Assembly: GCA_900169235.1 (NCBI GenBank)
Contig: FWCC01000079.1
Location: 62,001 to 126,000 of the forward strand
Reading direction: 5' to 3'
Origin: Zarea fungicola
Lineage: Eukaryota; Ascomycota; Sordariomycetes; Hypocreales; Cordycipitaceae
DNA: 64,000 nucleotides
Below the pieces are notes generated by a model. The model worked only from the letters and a program-made list of their open reading frames with translations. It did no database searches and was not told where the DNA came from. How positions within the stretch are numbered: the first letter of the stretch is position 1; each line of letters opens with the position of its first letter. The position numbers were made by a program, and so were the translations under genes. Below, one piece after another: positions 51,914-62,896 of the stretch.

Positions 51914-54009
51914 GACTCCTTTAATGATTAAAATCGACGACGCACTTTCTTCCCGTCACCTCATTCATTCAATATTTTTTCCTTCGGGTATGGATAAAGT
52001 AAAATCTATCGTCGTTACTGCGGCCAGATCCCTATGTTTGTTTACCTTGCCATCATGTTAGGCTGTTGACAACTAGTATAGCTTTCTGGTGGTTGCCTTC
52101 CTGGTTCCGCTATCTCCTATGTTTCAAGAGCCTAGTAGTATGACTTAAAGAGACATAATATCCCAGCTGAGTTATGGACTCATATTAACTAAGTAGGATT
52201 GGGGAGCTACGCGTGGCCCATGTTCCTGCTGCAGATGTCGCTTTCACATGCTCCAACGGCTGAAAGCATGCGTCCAGAAGTCCTCGCCCATCACGATGAT
52301 GCCCACGAAACTTTGCAAAACACCCATTTCCTCAATAGCCAGACTGAGTATCAACACATTTTTCACCCCATGCTCTGTGTCATCACCATCTCCACTCATC
52401 GGCGGTTCTATCCGCCAACCTCGCTCACCCCTTCAGTCTTCCTGCCTGTGTTGCAAAGCTCTCTGAGCTCCGAGTCATGCACATCGACGCACCCATAGTC
52501 GACACTACCGACAACACTACCGACAGAAAAAAACATTGGTGTCGTCGTTGAGATTGCCACTGACGGCTTGACCCGCAATGCATGGGTCTTGTCGACCAGG
52601 CCTGGCGTAACTTACCAGTATAGTCGCCCAACGTGTTACCATCACACACCGTTATACTCACCAAGAACATCCCGGAGCTGCTTATATATGGTCATTTCTT
52701 TAACTTGGCACCTGCCTTCCCCGTCATTTGTAACGAGGAAGGTCTTCTATGCCAGTTTTATATGGTTGGATTGGGGCCTGTTCGAGCTATGAGTAGTCCT
52801 GATATGATTCCAGATGGCGGCTGCGTCCGGGACATGATGATCTCACACAAATTTTGCAATTAAGAGCTGACTAGATTTATTACTGCTTTCACTATTTCAT
52901 GTGGGCAATCATGTGGGCCGTGTAAAGCAATGCAGGGTCGGTATCCGGTTCTCTTAGAAGCCTTGCCTCGTCTGTTGTTGGCCCTGACGTACTGTATTTC
53001 GTTTCGCCTGATATCAATATATCTACCCCTTTCTAAGACGCAGCACCTGGCACCACACCTTTCATCTCTAAAAAAAAGAATGATAATTATTGGCACGGCC
53101 CAAAATACGCAAAAGCCACTTGTGGTTGTCCTCCACTAGCCCTCGAATAGTCTAATCATTTCCCTATTTTGTAACGCCCTCTCCACCTCTGCTGTCGCCC
53201 ATTGCCAATGCCTTCACCATGGAGCACGGCCTGGGGTGTTATTATTACGTGCTGTCATGCCAACTTCGTTTTTTAGTGCACTCGATTGCTAGTTACCGCT
53301 CGGCTTTACGGGCCACACCGGGGTATCGTTCGCCCGCCGGCATATAGCCTTGCCAGGAACAGAACGGACTTTCGCCGAGAAGTTGCTGCCCAGCTTCGGC
53401 CGGGCCACCTTTCATAGGCTGTGTGCATGCGAGTGGGAAAGCCCCGCCTGCCTCGTTGTAAGTCCCGCGGAGCGCTGTGCGGGCGGGTTATCCGGGCGGC
53501 GCGCTGATGCGGGTTATCTGGGCGGCCCGCTTGTCTGACGCTGGAGGTGGTGACCGGCAAGGGTTAGTATGTATTGCACAATTGCTTGACAAGTTGCCTT
53601 GTGCTTTCGTGTGTCAGATGGAGAATTTTGAATCCCGGCGTGGACTTCGAAATAGTCTTCGCTTGCTTGAGCTGTTTTGGGAAGTGGATCGGCTAGAGAA
53701 CCTTGTGATGATTGTGTATGTATGTACGTGCATATATAATTGCAAGTATTTTCTGGGCTCGGAAATCCTTTCCGTGTGCTTTTTGTGCATAATAGCTGCA
53801 GCTGTAGCTGGAGTAGAAGAAGTCTCGCCATATCGATTTTCTATCCTGAATCAGCTAAATTTAACCTCCCTCAATCTCCCCTATACGAGCAGCCAGACCA
53901 TGCTTCCAATAATGGGCAGTCGCAGTGAAACCCATGCTTTTGTGCTTTGTATTCTTTAATTTCTTTAATTGTTTAGTAAGAATTAGTGCATCTATGCGTA
54001 TTCATTTAT
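51914..54009. other. Gene-poor region, 2.1 kb
   Basis: No intact gene. Between about 52431 and 52863 several open segments in different frames have coding-like composition and may be a decayed gene (see findings). The remainder holds short overlapping frames only. Confidence 0.5.
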
Positions 54010-56254
54010 TTATTCCTCTGCTTCCTTTAGCTCTGGCGGGGCGGGACTCTTTCTTCCCGTAGCACCCTTGCCAACAATCTTCTCCGTCCACTTCCACGAA
54101 CTCGGACTGAGCCTCCCATCCTTTCTGCCGCTTTGCTTCTTGGTGTCCTCCACCGTCGCATCAATATCGCTATTATCATCGCTATCTGCCCAATCTCGCT
54201 CGCTCCACGTCACCGAGGACCCAGCGCCTCCGCTGCCATTAACATGAACTGGCGAGAGCGCATCGCTGTCTGGGGTCTTTGGCGGCAGGTCGTGCAGCGA
54301 GTCGCGTGACTCAGCAGTGATGATGGTGTTTTCTTTTGCTGGCGTAATGACGAGGGACGCTTTCATCTCCTCACTCAGCTTCTTCGTCTCTGACCCGTGT
54401 GCATCAGGCGGCTGATTTGCGTCGAGGGCGCGTTCGCCCAGGTGCTCATCCTTGGTAGCCATGCGTGCAATCACGGAGTCGCTAAAGTGCACGTCCACCA
54501 TGTGCTTGATGACGGGCCAACCATAGGCATTGGCAAACATGCGCCGCACAATGATGTTATTGTGCGCGTCCGGTTCGAGCTTCACGAGGACTTTTCGCCA
54601 GGCCAGCCCTTTATGGTAGCCTCGCGCAATCTTTTCCTCAACGCGCATGCTAGAGCCGTCCACGACTTCTTTTGGCTGCTTGTCTGGGCCAGTATGTGCG
54701 GTGTCATCGTAGTCCTTTGCGGAAGCCAGGGAGTCTTCGTGATTAATGGTAGGGTATGGCGAAGACGAGCCACTATCTGTTGATTTCTGCGACTGTGATG
54801 ATTTAAACGTTTTGCGCATGAACGATGACGTATTGCGCCGTTTGAGAGGTGGAGGGGGGATGTCAGACGGCTGATACACTCTGTCGTGGAAGATTGTCCG
54901 TGGTCGCTTCATTGGATCAACCAAAAAGTCGATGTCGGGCATTTTTGGATTCAGTAAGTCTCCAGCTGCTTCAAAAAAGGTTGTTTTCGGAGGCGCTGTG
55001 ACCCCTCGGACTTCACCTCCATCCTCAAATTCATGACCGGACGTTGCCTTGGTTGCTTTGGAGACGTCGGAAGTGCTTGAATTAGGTGTTCCTGATTCTG
55101 CGCCAAACTTCATTGTCTGTGCTCGGCGAATCATCTTGGTCTGTTTCTTGGACAAAATCTCCGGCTTTGGTGGCTCGTTACTCCTAAATAGATTGAAAAA
55201 GCTTGAGAGAGGGCTTTGCACCGAGTGCTCCTGTGTTGATTCGCGTTCGCTTTTTGTGCTAAATGGCGTTGCGACAGATCGCAGGCTGGCCCTGTCGTCC
55301 TCATCCATGGTATGATCATCAGGCTGAGGCACCTGGTGCGCGGTTTCTCCAGGCGTCGTTGCCCCAGATTCTGGACCGGTGTCAACGGCCAATTGGGGTC
55401 TTGATCGAGCTGTGGACATGCTTGAGCCGGTTAGCTCTGCCCAACCAAACCCAACAACCGTTTCAACAAGACCGGCATCTCGCCGAGCCTTTTCCACGCG
55501 TCCTAGACCTTGCCAGTCTAAGAATAAAAGACAACTTGTTCTCAGAGGAACTATGCCGTCGTTGACAACATTGGAGTATGTAGTTCTATTTCTAAATTTC
55601 TTTAGTGCTATATGCGCCGGCCCAGTAGGTAGAATACGCAAGAGTGGTTTTGAGTCGGGTTGATTGTCTCCGTAGACAGTCTTGTGCGCTGATTCACCCA
55701 AGTTACCGACCAAGGCACCCCATCCATTGCGAGCAATAGTTGGAGCTCTCCAAGTCAAGCCCAGATCTTTGCCGGTTCGTCCCACCAAGCCAAAGTCAAG
55801 AGCAAATTTTACGTATATTGGGTTCTCGTTGCTCAAACCCAAGAATGGGGTTGCCAACGCAATGAAATTGACGGGACGAATGAGTTCGAAGAATTGAGGA
55901 GAATGTTTCTGGATATAGGCCACGGCATATGTTTGGACCAGACCACCGAGGGAGTGGCCAATGAAACTGATGCTCGAGATAGTGTATGGCCGTACAGGTT
56001 CTTGTCCGTTGCCGGTGACATCCTCTGATATTGTGCTGTGCTTGTGCGTTTGTTTTAATATATGCTTCTTCAGCAAATCGTCATTATCAAAGCTCTTTAT
56101 CAGGGCCTCTCCAGATGATTTCCCGATGGGAATGAACGGTTGATCGGGGTATGTGATTGATAAAACGTATCGGGCGAGTCGTTTTCCTAGATATTTTATT
56201 CCCTTTTCTGTTTTCGTCGCATTGCCAGAATACCCACGAACGACAACCTCTTCG

Positions 56255-56308
<54 letters not shown>

Positions 56309-57279
56309 GCTAGTTCCAGTCCAGACTCGCTAGTCTGTCTGGCCTCCTTTTTCTCTTTTTGACGTCTGATTTTAGCGTCACGCTTTGCCTGTTTTGCCGC
56401 TGCGTCGATAGATTCCTTCATATATAGCATGTCCGCACCGAGATTGCTGTGTAGGCCATGCGTGAGGAGGACAAGATGAACCTTTTTCTGCATGCGAACT
56501 GGCTTGTCGTCGACGGTCCTCGGATCGCCAGTCTTGACCACGCTTTCGACTGGGTTATCTGCGCCTTTGTTCGCTCCCGCGCGTTTGTCGCCCTGGTCGT
56601 CCCAGCCCGGCAGTCGAGGCGTGTTCCAAAGCGTTGCTGTGTCTTCAACCTTTAATTTTACAGCGCGGGAGAAGATTCCCTGTGCTTGCGCCGGGTGATG
56701 TCCATCCTTGGCACCCGTGCTCTGCTGATGGTCAATCAGCTTTCCAGGGCGCATGTTCTGGCTACCGTCGGCTGTCAAGCTGCTAGGCTGGTTAAGGCTG
56801 AGCGATTTGTGATCGCGCCCAACGACGACTTCATACGAGACAGCGGCCGACGTGGAGAAGATGACCTGTGATGATATTTCAATTATCCAGCTCGCGCACT
56901 CGGCAACATGACTCGCATCTTTGCCAAAGGTCGTACCGTTGCCGCCGACTCCAGCAGACTGTCGTATGTCGTCGGGGACGACGAGTTCACACTCCCAAGC
57001 ACCACCGGCCTTGACCATGGGCTCGAATTCAGGGACGCCATAGCGGTGTGGGTTAGGGAACCTGTCGTTGGGGGTATAGTTGGCCGGGTAGGCGGCGACG
57101 GAGAGAGTGTAGGGTCCGTGGACAAAGGCGGCGCGGAGGGCAATGGCCGAGGTGTTGCGGATACGGACGTAGAGCTTCTCGGGGGACGGCAAGATTCGGT
57201 CCTGAGACGGGGTATAGGTGACTGTGTATCGAATGACCTCGCCAATCTTGACGCTGCCAACCTGATGGAGGAGAAGCAT
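54010..57279 (-). CDS. DUF676-family putative lipase/serine esterase, 1089 aa
   Basis: Alpha/beta hydrolase of the Rog1/Lpl1-like group, thought to act on phospholipids or acylglycerols; substrate unknown. Single exon with ATG at 57279. Residues about 1-160 form a beta-rich N-terminal module (VGSVKIGEVIRYTVTYTP). The hydrolase core begins KVHLVLLTHGLHSNLGADM near 267, is interrupted by a charged insert ending in an Asp run (about residues 324-342), and resumes with SISFIGHSLGG (nucleophile Ser443), ATPFLGLSNEN, and VVNDGIVPLRT, which carries the probable catalytic Asp. A long Ser/Thr/charged region (about 620-900) lacks a fold. The block near 905-950 ends KHMVDVHFSDSVIARM, with the likely catalytic His. 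There is no signal peptide. The unusual length comes from the insert and the disordered C-terminal region. Confidence 0.92.
56252..56308 (+). repeat. (TCG)n coding microsatellite, poly-Asp tract
   Basis: A 57-base trinucleotide tract with one interruption (TCA) at 56258-56260. On the minus strand it is GAC/GAT codons giving 18 consecutive Asp followed by Glu within the DUF676 hydrolase. Such tracts vary in length between strains by slippage without shifting the frame. Confidence 0.95.
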
Positions 57280-57777
57280 AGCTGGGGCCCCAAGATGCGT
57301 GCGGACGCAGAAGGGGGCGAGGCAGCGGCGAGGGCCGGCTACACAAGCTGACGCCGAGATCTATACCGAAAGTTATTCTTCGATGGAGGCTGAACCGAGC
57401 TTCGATTGTCGGGCTGCAGCGAGTATTGGCTGGCACGTGCGTGCTGCGAGATGGAGGTGCCGTGTTATCGGAAGCGGAAAAGCAGCATTATCTCTCGGGA
57501 TAGAGTCAAGTCGATGCCGCAGTAAGATGAGTAGGTGCTAAAACGTATCGTGTCCAAATACGTGTATGAGGAGTAAATAATAATAATAGAAGTTTAGGCC
57601 GATGCTGCGGAAGGAAATGAGATGGCGACAAATAGAAGTACGGCTAGGTATGTTGTAGAGGGGCAACAGCAAGTAACTAGCGTGGGACGGATGAAGCGGG
57701 AGCCTCTCGTCACTGGAGCTATCAGGGGTTGCGGTTGGGGTAGGTAGTTGAGCATTGTTTATCAGTGATGGCTACAG

Positions 57778-57796
57778 TACCAAGTACTACTTGGTA
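57778..57796. repeat. 19-base palindrome TACCAAGTA-C-TACTTGGTA
   Basis: Perfect 9-base arms around one central base, 499 bases upstream of the DUF676 start codon. It could bind a dimeric regulator or simply be fortuitous. Confidence 0.8.
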
Positions 57797-57842
57797 ACTA
57801 ACTTGCTAGTAATGGACATTTGTTAATTTTGGCAGTTTATTG

Positions 57843-57866
57843 CAGCTAATTTCACAGCTAATTTCA
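57843..57866 (+). repeat. 12-base tandem repeat CAGCTAATTTCA, two copies
   Basis: Copies at 57843-57854 and 57855-57866, then a partial CAGC. A simple slippage duplication in non-coding DNA. Confidence 0.9.
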
Positions 57867-58505
57867 CAGCACATTCCAGGCTCTCGTATTCAGCTTAATC
57901 CCAGTTAGCAAGTGTCCTCTCTGGCTGGACGGAATGTGGTCTGGAACACTCAGCAAGGGCAAGGCTGGACATGCTAACTTCCCAGGTACTCAACTAATTA
58001 ACTAAATAATATGCAGCAGGGCTTCACGTGTAAAATTAAAGGTCTCCTTTCCCAAGAGGCCGCCGACGAACGCTTGGCAATTGTCGACCCCATACTAATC
58101 AGAATTTATAGTGGTTGCATACCGCTAACGGCAGCCAAGCCGGCCCCAACGGAACAGATATCTCAATGACATAAATCACTGGTTGCGTGGTTGCGTCCTA
58201 CCTCGAGTTTCAAGAAATGCCCATCCTGAAATAGCTGCCAAGGTACCAAGTCACCAGGCGAATAATAGGAAATTTGAGAAAAATTATCTAGTGATATTCC
58301 TTGCCCTATCCTGTCCTGTCCTGACCCATCATAAGAATATAGAATTTCCTTCTAGATTTACATGCCTATGCCCATGCCCATGCTCTCAAATGCTTTCATA
58401 TTGCCGTGTCAGTTTCGCATAGTTATGCAACAATCTGGATGCAATGCATATGACACTCCCTCGTCCCAAAATTAAGACATCATTGTCCTCCGGAGGGTGG
58501 GGGGA

Positions 58506-60564
58506 CTAAACATGCCCGACCACAGATTCACCGTCTGGGACACCTGCCTCTACGTAGTCTCTCCACTCAGATACACGGCCCATTCCTCTATCCTTGCCGT
58601 TCAGGCCGGCCATCGCAGACATCCGGGGTGGCTCAGCGCTTGCGCGGCGTCCTCGAGTCGGTGCCTGTATAGCTACTTCATCTTCGTATCGTCGAGACGT
58701 GCGTGCCGGAATGACGCGCTCTGATCGGGACCGCTGTGGCTCCGGTCGCCGGTAGTCGGCTTCCTCCATGGACCCGCGTCGCGTGTAGGGATCCCGACGC
58801 AACGGTGAATCAGTGTAGCCCGTTGAATATCGCATGGCCGGCGCAGCAGGTGAAGGTTGACGCCCGCTTCGGCTGCGGGTGGAGCTTTGCCGTTCAACAA
58901 AGCTGGGCCCGTAGCCCCTAGCCCGATTGACATCAGAAACATACCAGGCCGCCCGGTCGAATGACTGAGGCGGCCGTGACGGAAGTGGTCCATGATCTCT
59001 TCTGTAGCTATCATTCATATGATGCCCTGCTGAGTTCCCGATACCGGCAATGTCCCCCAAGCCTCCCATCAAGTCATACTCGCCGTCGCCTTGCATGTTT
59101 CTCGCCACGACCCTATCGCGAAGTTCCTGCAAACGACGAAGCCGCATCTCTTCTGTGTACGTTTGTGGGTATTGACCTGGATGGCCTGGGATGTTCATAT
59201 CCAGGTGATCCGCCCCGGCCGGGTTGCCGTTGAACCATGGACAATCACAGCCTTTCCACTTTACACCACATATCATACAAAATTCGGCACCACATCGACT
59301 GTACACATTGGTCAGTAGCCCGATCGTTTGGGCTGTGCGCATTCAACAAAACTTACCAAGTCATATGGTTGCACCCCTCTTTGAGCTCAACCATGGCCTT
59401 GCACCGATAACACTGCTTCCAGCCCTTGTCGGCAGCTTGATTGAGAAAGTTTGCGGTATCTTCATCGCTTGGGCATGTCGCAGACGAATGGTATCTACCG
59501 CCACAAGAACCGCAGACTTTCATCTTGCATCGGCCGCAGCGCGCCAACTTGCGACCATTTTCTCGACGGATATTTTCCGGTTTGATCCACTCGCCGCACT
59601 TCCGCGATGGGCAATACAGGCGATTGCGCGTTGTGTACTCGGAGAACTTACGATTCCAATTCTTTTTGAAGTCCGTGTCAAATAGGCGATCTACACACTG
59701 CAACGGGATATGGTCCTGCGTGCAGCAGCGAGGGGGCATATGCTGAGGGTCGGTAATTGACATGCGAAAGAGGCGACGGAGACAGGAATTGCACATCCGA
59801 TGGCCACACTTCAGGTCGGCGCCTCTTGATGGCGAGATGTCTTCCAGGCAAGCGACACAAGAAACACTGTACATGGTTTATTAGAGGCTGCGGAGGCAAT
59901 GTTTCGGGTATGGGATATACATACTACCTGCTTGGCTTCTCTGATCTCGACCGTCTATCCATTCTAGGGGGCTTTTCTGGGGATGGTGCGCGGGTGGAAG
60001 TCCCACCACGAAACCATCGACTTAATCGGCTACCAGGACCGGGAGAGGAGCCCGATCTGCTTCTTTGGGAGGAACTGGATTCTCTACGTGATGGACCCGA
60101 CAGATAAGCGACTTCAGCGGCTTGCTCTCTTATCCTAGAGGGGTTGTTAGCACTATTATTGTCCGTATACGAAGTTGAGGGTTGCCGACGTACGAGCGCG
60201 AAGCTATTGGGGGCCGTGAGTTCTCAATGATGTGAGGTATGTAGTGTCGACTTTTTCTTGACGAATCACTACGCTCCGGAGTTCTTGATGAGCCTGGCCG
60301 ACCATATGAGTCTCGATCACTCATAGACCGGCGCTGTCTCTCGACATCCTCGGCACTGAAATGGCGGCCCCTGTCTCCCGAGTGGCGGCGCCTGTCGTCC
60401 TCATACACAGCGGCATAGTCATAAACCGAGCCCCTGCGGGATCGGGATGACGAGTAAGTAGCAGGCCGGTCTGAGTAATCGCGTATGGTGGCTCTGCCAT
60501 CCTCATAGACATAGGAAGACCTAGAATACGGATCTGACGAATCTCGAATTATTCGAGCAGGCAT
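58506..60564 (-). CDS. RBR-type E3 ubiquitin ligase (RING1-IBR-RING2), 626 aa
   Basis: Transfers ubiquitin through a thioester on RING2 after docking an E2 on RING1. Exons: 60564-60194, 60134-59928, 59866-59357 and 59298-58506, with introns of 59, 61 and 58 bases; all joins keep frame, and the third rebuilds the RING2 Cys363. Residues 1-190 are Ser/Arg/Asp/Tyr-rich and probably disordered. RING1 starts CVACLEDI at 196 with KCGHRMC; the IBR carries YCPSRKCGEWI, ARCGRCKMKVCGSCGGRYH and CPSDEDT; RING2 is CYRCKAMVELKEGCNHMTC (345-363) with RCGAEFCMICG. Cys358 in GCNHM is the expected catalytic residue. The C-terminal third is again Arg/Ser/Pro-rich with RSRSGRQPS-type stretches. There is no membrane segment. 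ARI-like in core; the substrate is unknown. Confidence 0.94.
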
Positions 60565-62896
60565 GATCCGAGGTCAAGTGTTTTAGGGTCATGAACAATG
60601 AGACGGATGGCGTGCTTGGGACGACGAGGTTCTGGGGTAGTAAACGCAAGGGCGCCTGGTGTTGCAATGCCTCCCACTGCCCGTATAATTTCGTTTCGGC
60701 CTGATACCAAAAGCTGCCCTCCACTGCCCAAATATAAAGGCACAAAAAAAGCCACTATTGAGTAGTGCGGTCCAGTGATGCAGAGGCACTTTGAGGTGGC
60801 GTTACACTGTGGCTATGCCGATGAATGGCCAGCGCAACAGTGCAGCGAATCGTAGCAAAGACGGGAGTGAAAAGGTGTGGCGATTCGTCGCTTTTAATTA
60901 GTAAAGGAGCTGAACTCGGAAATGCGAATGGGGCCGTGTGTTGAGCCGGTGAGTCGCAACGGGTATATGCAAGTTAGGAAAGTATAGCCAAAACCAGCCA
61001 CGTCCGAATTTGCGAGCTTTGTAGGAAATCGGAATCCCCGACAGTGAGAGCTACTTGAGAATCAGATCCGTACTGCACAAACTTGCATACTGTTGCATGC
61101 ATGCGCGCCACGCCAAATGTTGAACTGCTTGTGAGATGGCGGGAAAGGGGATCCTATTGTTTCTCTGCCAAATGCTGTAGGAGTAAGACGAACGAACAAC
61201 AGAATAGATAAGGTGTAAAAGGAGCACAAAAGAGCAAGGAGAGCGACACAAAAATAAGAGCCTGCTTCCCAAAAATAATGAAGAAAAATTTGGCTGGCGC
61301 TTACGGTGATCAATGAGTGAAGACAAAAGCCGGTGGTTGGCTATGAGAACCTCAGAGTGCTGCGTCACGTGGCGGGGTCCTGAGAACACAGCGATGTATT
61401 CCGGCGTCGCTCGCAGATGAGCTTCAAACAGAAAAGTCATTAAAAAGCACCCTGAACGAGACTTCGCAATCAAAGACGGTGTACTCCGCAAACCTAGCGC
61501 TAATAGAACTGAACAACAGCGCACTCGGGTGGTTGGAACTACCAGACTAACAAGGGATGGACAGGGATGTTGCATCCTCTGCGGGCCATTGGTCTCGCTA
61601 GCCCGGGAAATCGGGCGGGATGGGTGTGGCCCCTGACCGGACCGCCTGGCCTCAAGATGTGACTAACAGGTAGCTCTACAGAGTACTCCGTACTGTAAAT
61701 TTCATTAGTTACTGGTAGAAGACCTGCCGTGTCATGTGTCTTGAGCGCATGCAATTGCCTGACCACGCCACTCTGCGTCGAAATGAACAGATGAGACGGT
61801 CCTCCACGACACGGATTCTTTTAGAACTACCATTCTGGCCAACCTGGGTAGCTAGTGAGCCAGGAGGGGGAAAAATTCATCATTCTGTCTTTCTGGGGTT
61901 TGGGGTTTCTGGTTCCCTGTTGGCACTGGGTTAGTTCATCACACCAAATCACATGCAGATAGTAAACAAGTCAAATTCACTCTGCATTACGTCTTGAACT
62001 CGGCTGGTCTGAGGATCACACATACAGTTACCACATGTATGAAATCAACGGTAACACATGCCAGCCATGTGAAACTGCCTATAATGGCATTGTCTGCGAT
62101 GCTGTCACTGTCGGCCGCAATTACACGTCGAAGGGCCTCGTATGAGGAGAACAATACGTCGCGCACTACTTACTGCTAGAGATGACGAAAAGAAAGAGCC
62201 AAAATATTTTGCAATATTTTGATTTAAAAAAAACTCGATGACATGTATCCTGAAAATCAGGGGAAAGCAATGCCACATGATTAAAGAAAGCCATAAACCT
62301 ATACCAACTCCGGCCTCCGCCTTTCAGGTCACTTTCATTGAGACTGAAAGTAGTAAACCTGCAAAAAAAATTAAATTTTTTGAACCGGACCTTATCACAT
62401 AAAACCTCGACAGTCGTCATAGTGCCCGCTCGATTCATGCCTGACAAAATAATAAACGGACTGACCCCTCCAAAAGAGCAGCCGCAGTGCCACCTGCTTT
62501 TGTATTCGGAGCAATAGGAAGCTGTACAGTACTTACAGACTTGTTTGAAGGACCATCATGATTGCTGGCCGTTATGCCACATAGCTAAGCTTTAAAAGTA
62601 GTGTTGTGTTGTCCTCTGGTGAGAAAGGATCTACGCTCGAATTTCTCTCTTCAACTGAGCAAATGCCCTGCTTAGAATAGCAACTGGCTCGGCATACACA
62701 TGTGCAGTGCATGAGGTGTAGTTGTCTGTCTCCCTAGGCATCCGTCGCTCTCGCTTTAAAAGTACAGGCGTCTCTCAGCAGCAACAACTGCAGCAGAGCA
62801 ATAGAACACACGTAGTTAGTGATCACGGAGCAATCCTACAGAGCATAAATTCGGATTAATATATTCAAAATCTTTTATACAATCATAAAATTTACA
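60565..62896. other. Intergenic: RBR promoter and 3' flank of the transcription-factor gene
   Basis: 2.3 kb without a supported gene. The longest frame (174 codons, minus strand, 61051-61575) has no recognisable domain and no coding-like codon use. The stretch near 62180-62400 is AT-rich with A and T runs, as in a 3' flank. Confidence 0.5.

Larger units (their letters stand above)
57280..58505. other. Intergenic: DUF676 promoter and RBR 3' flank
   Basis: About 1.2 kb. It contains a 19-base palindrome (57778-57796), a tandem 12-mer (57843-57866), and CTAACT/CTAATTAACTA-type runs near 57792 and 57990. I see no gene. Confidence 0.55.

Noticed and set aside
61051..61575. 174-codon minus-strand frame upstream of the RBR gene
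   Set aside because: No recognisable domain, atypical codon use, and overlapping open frames on the same strand.
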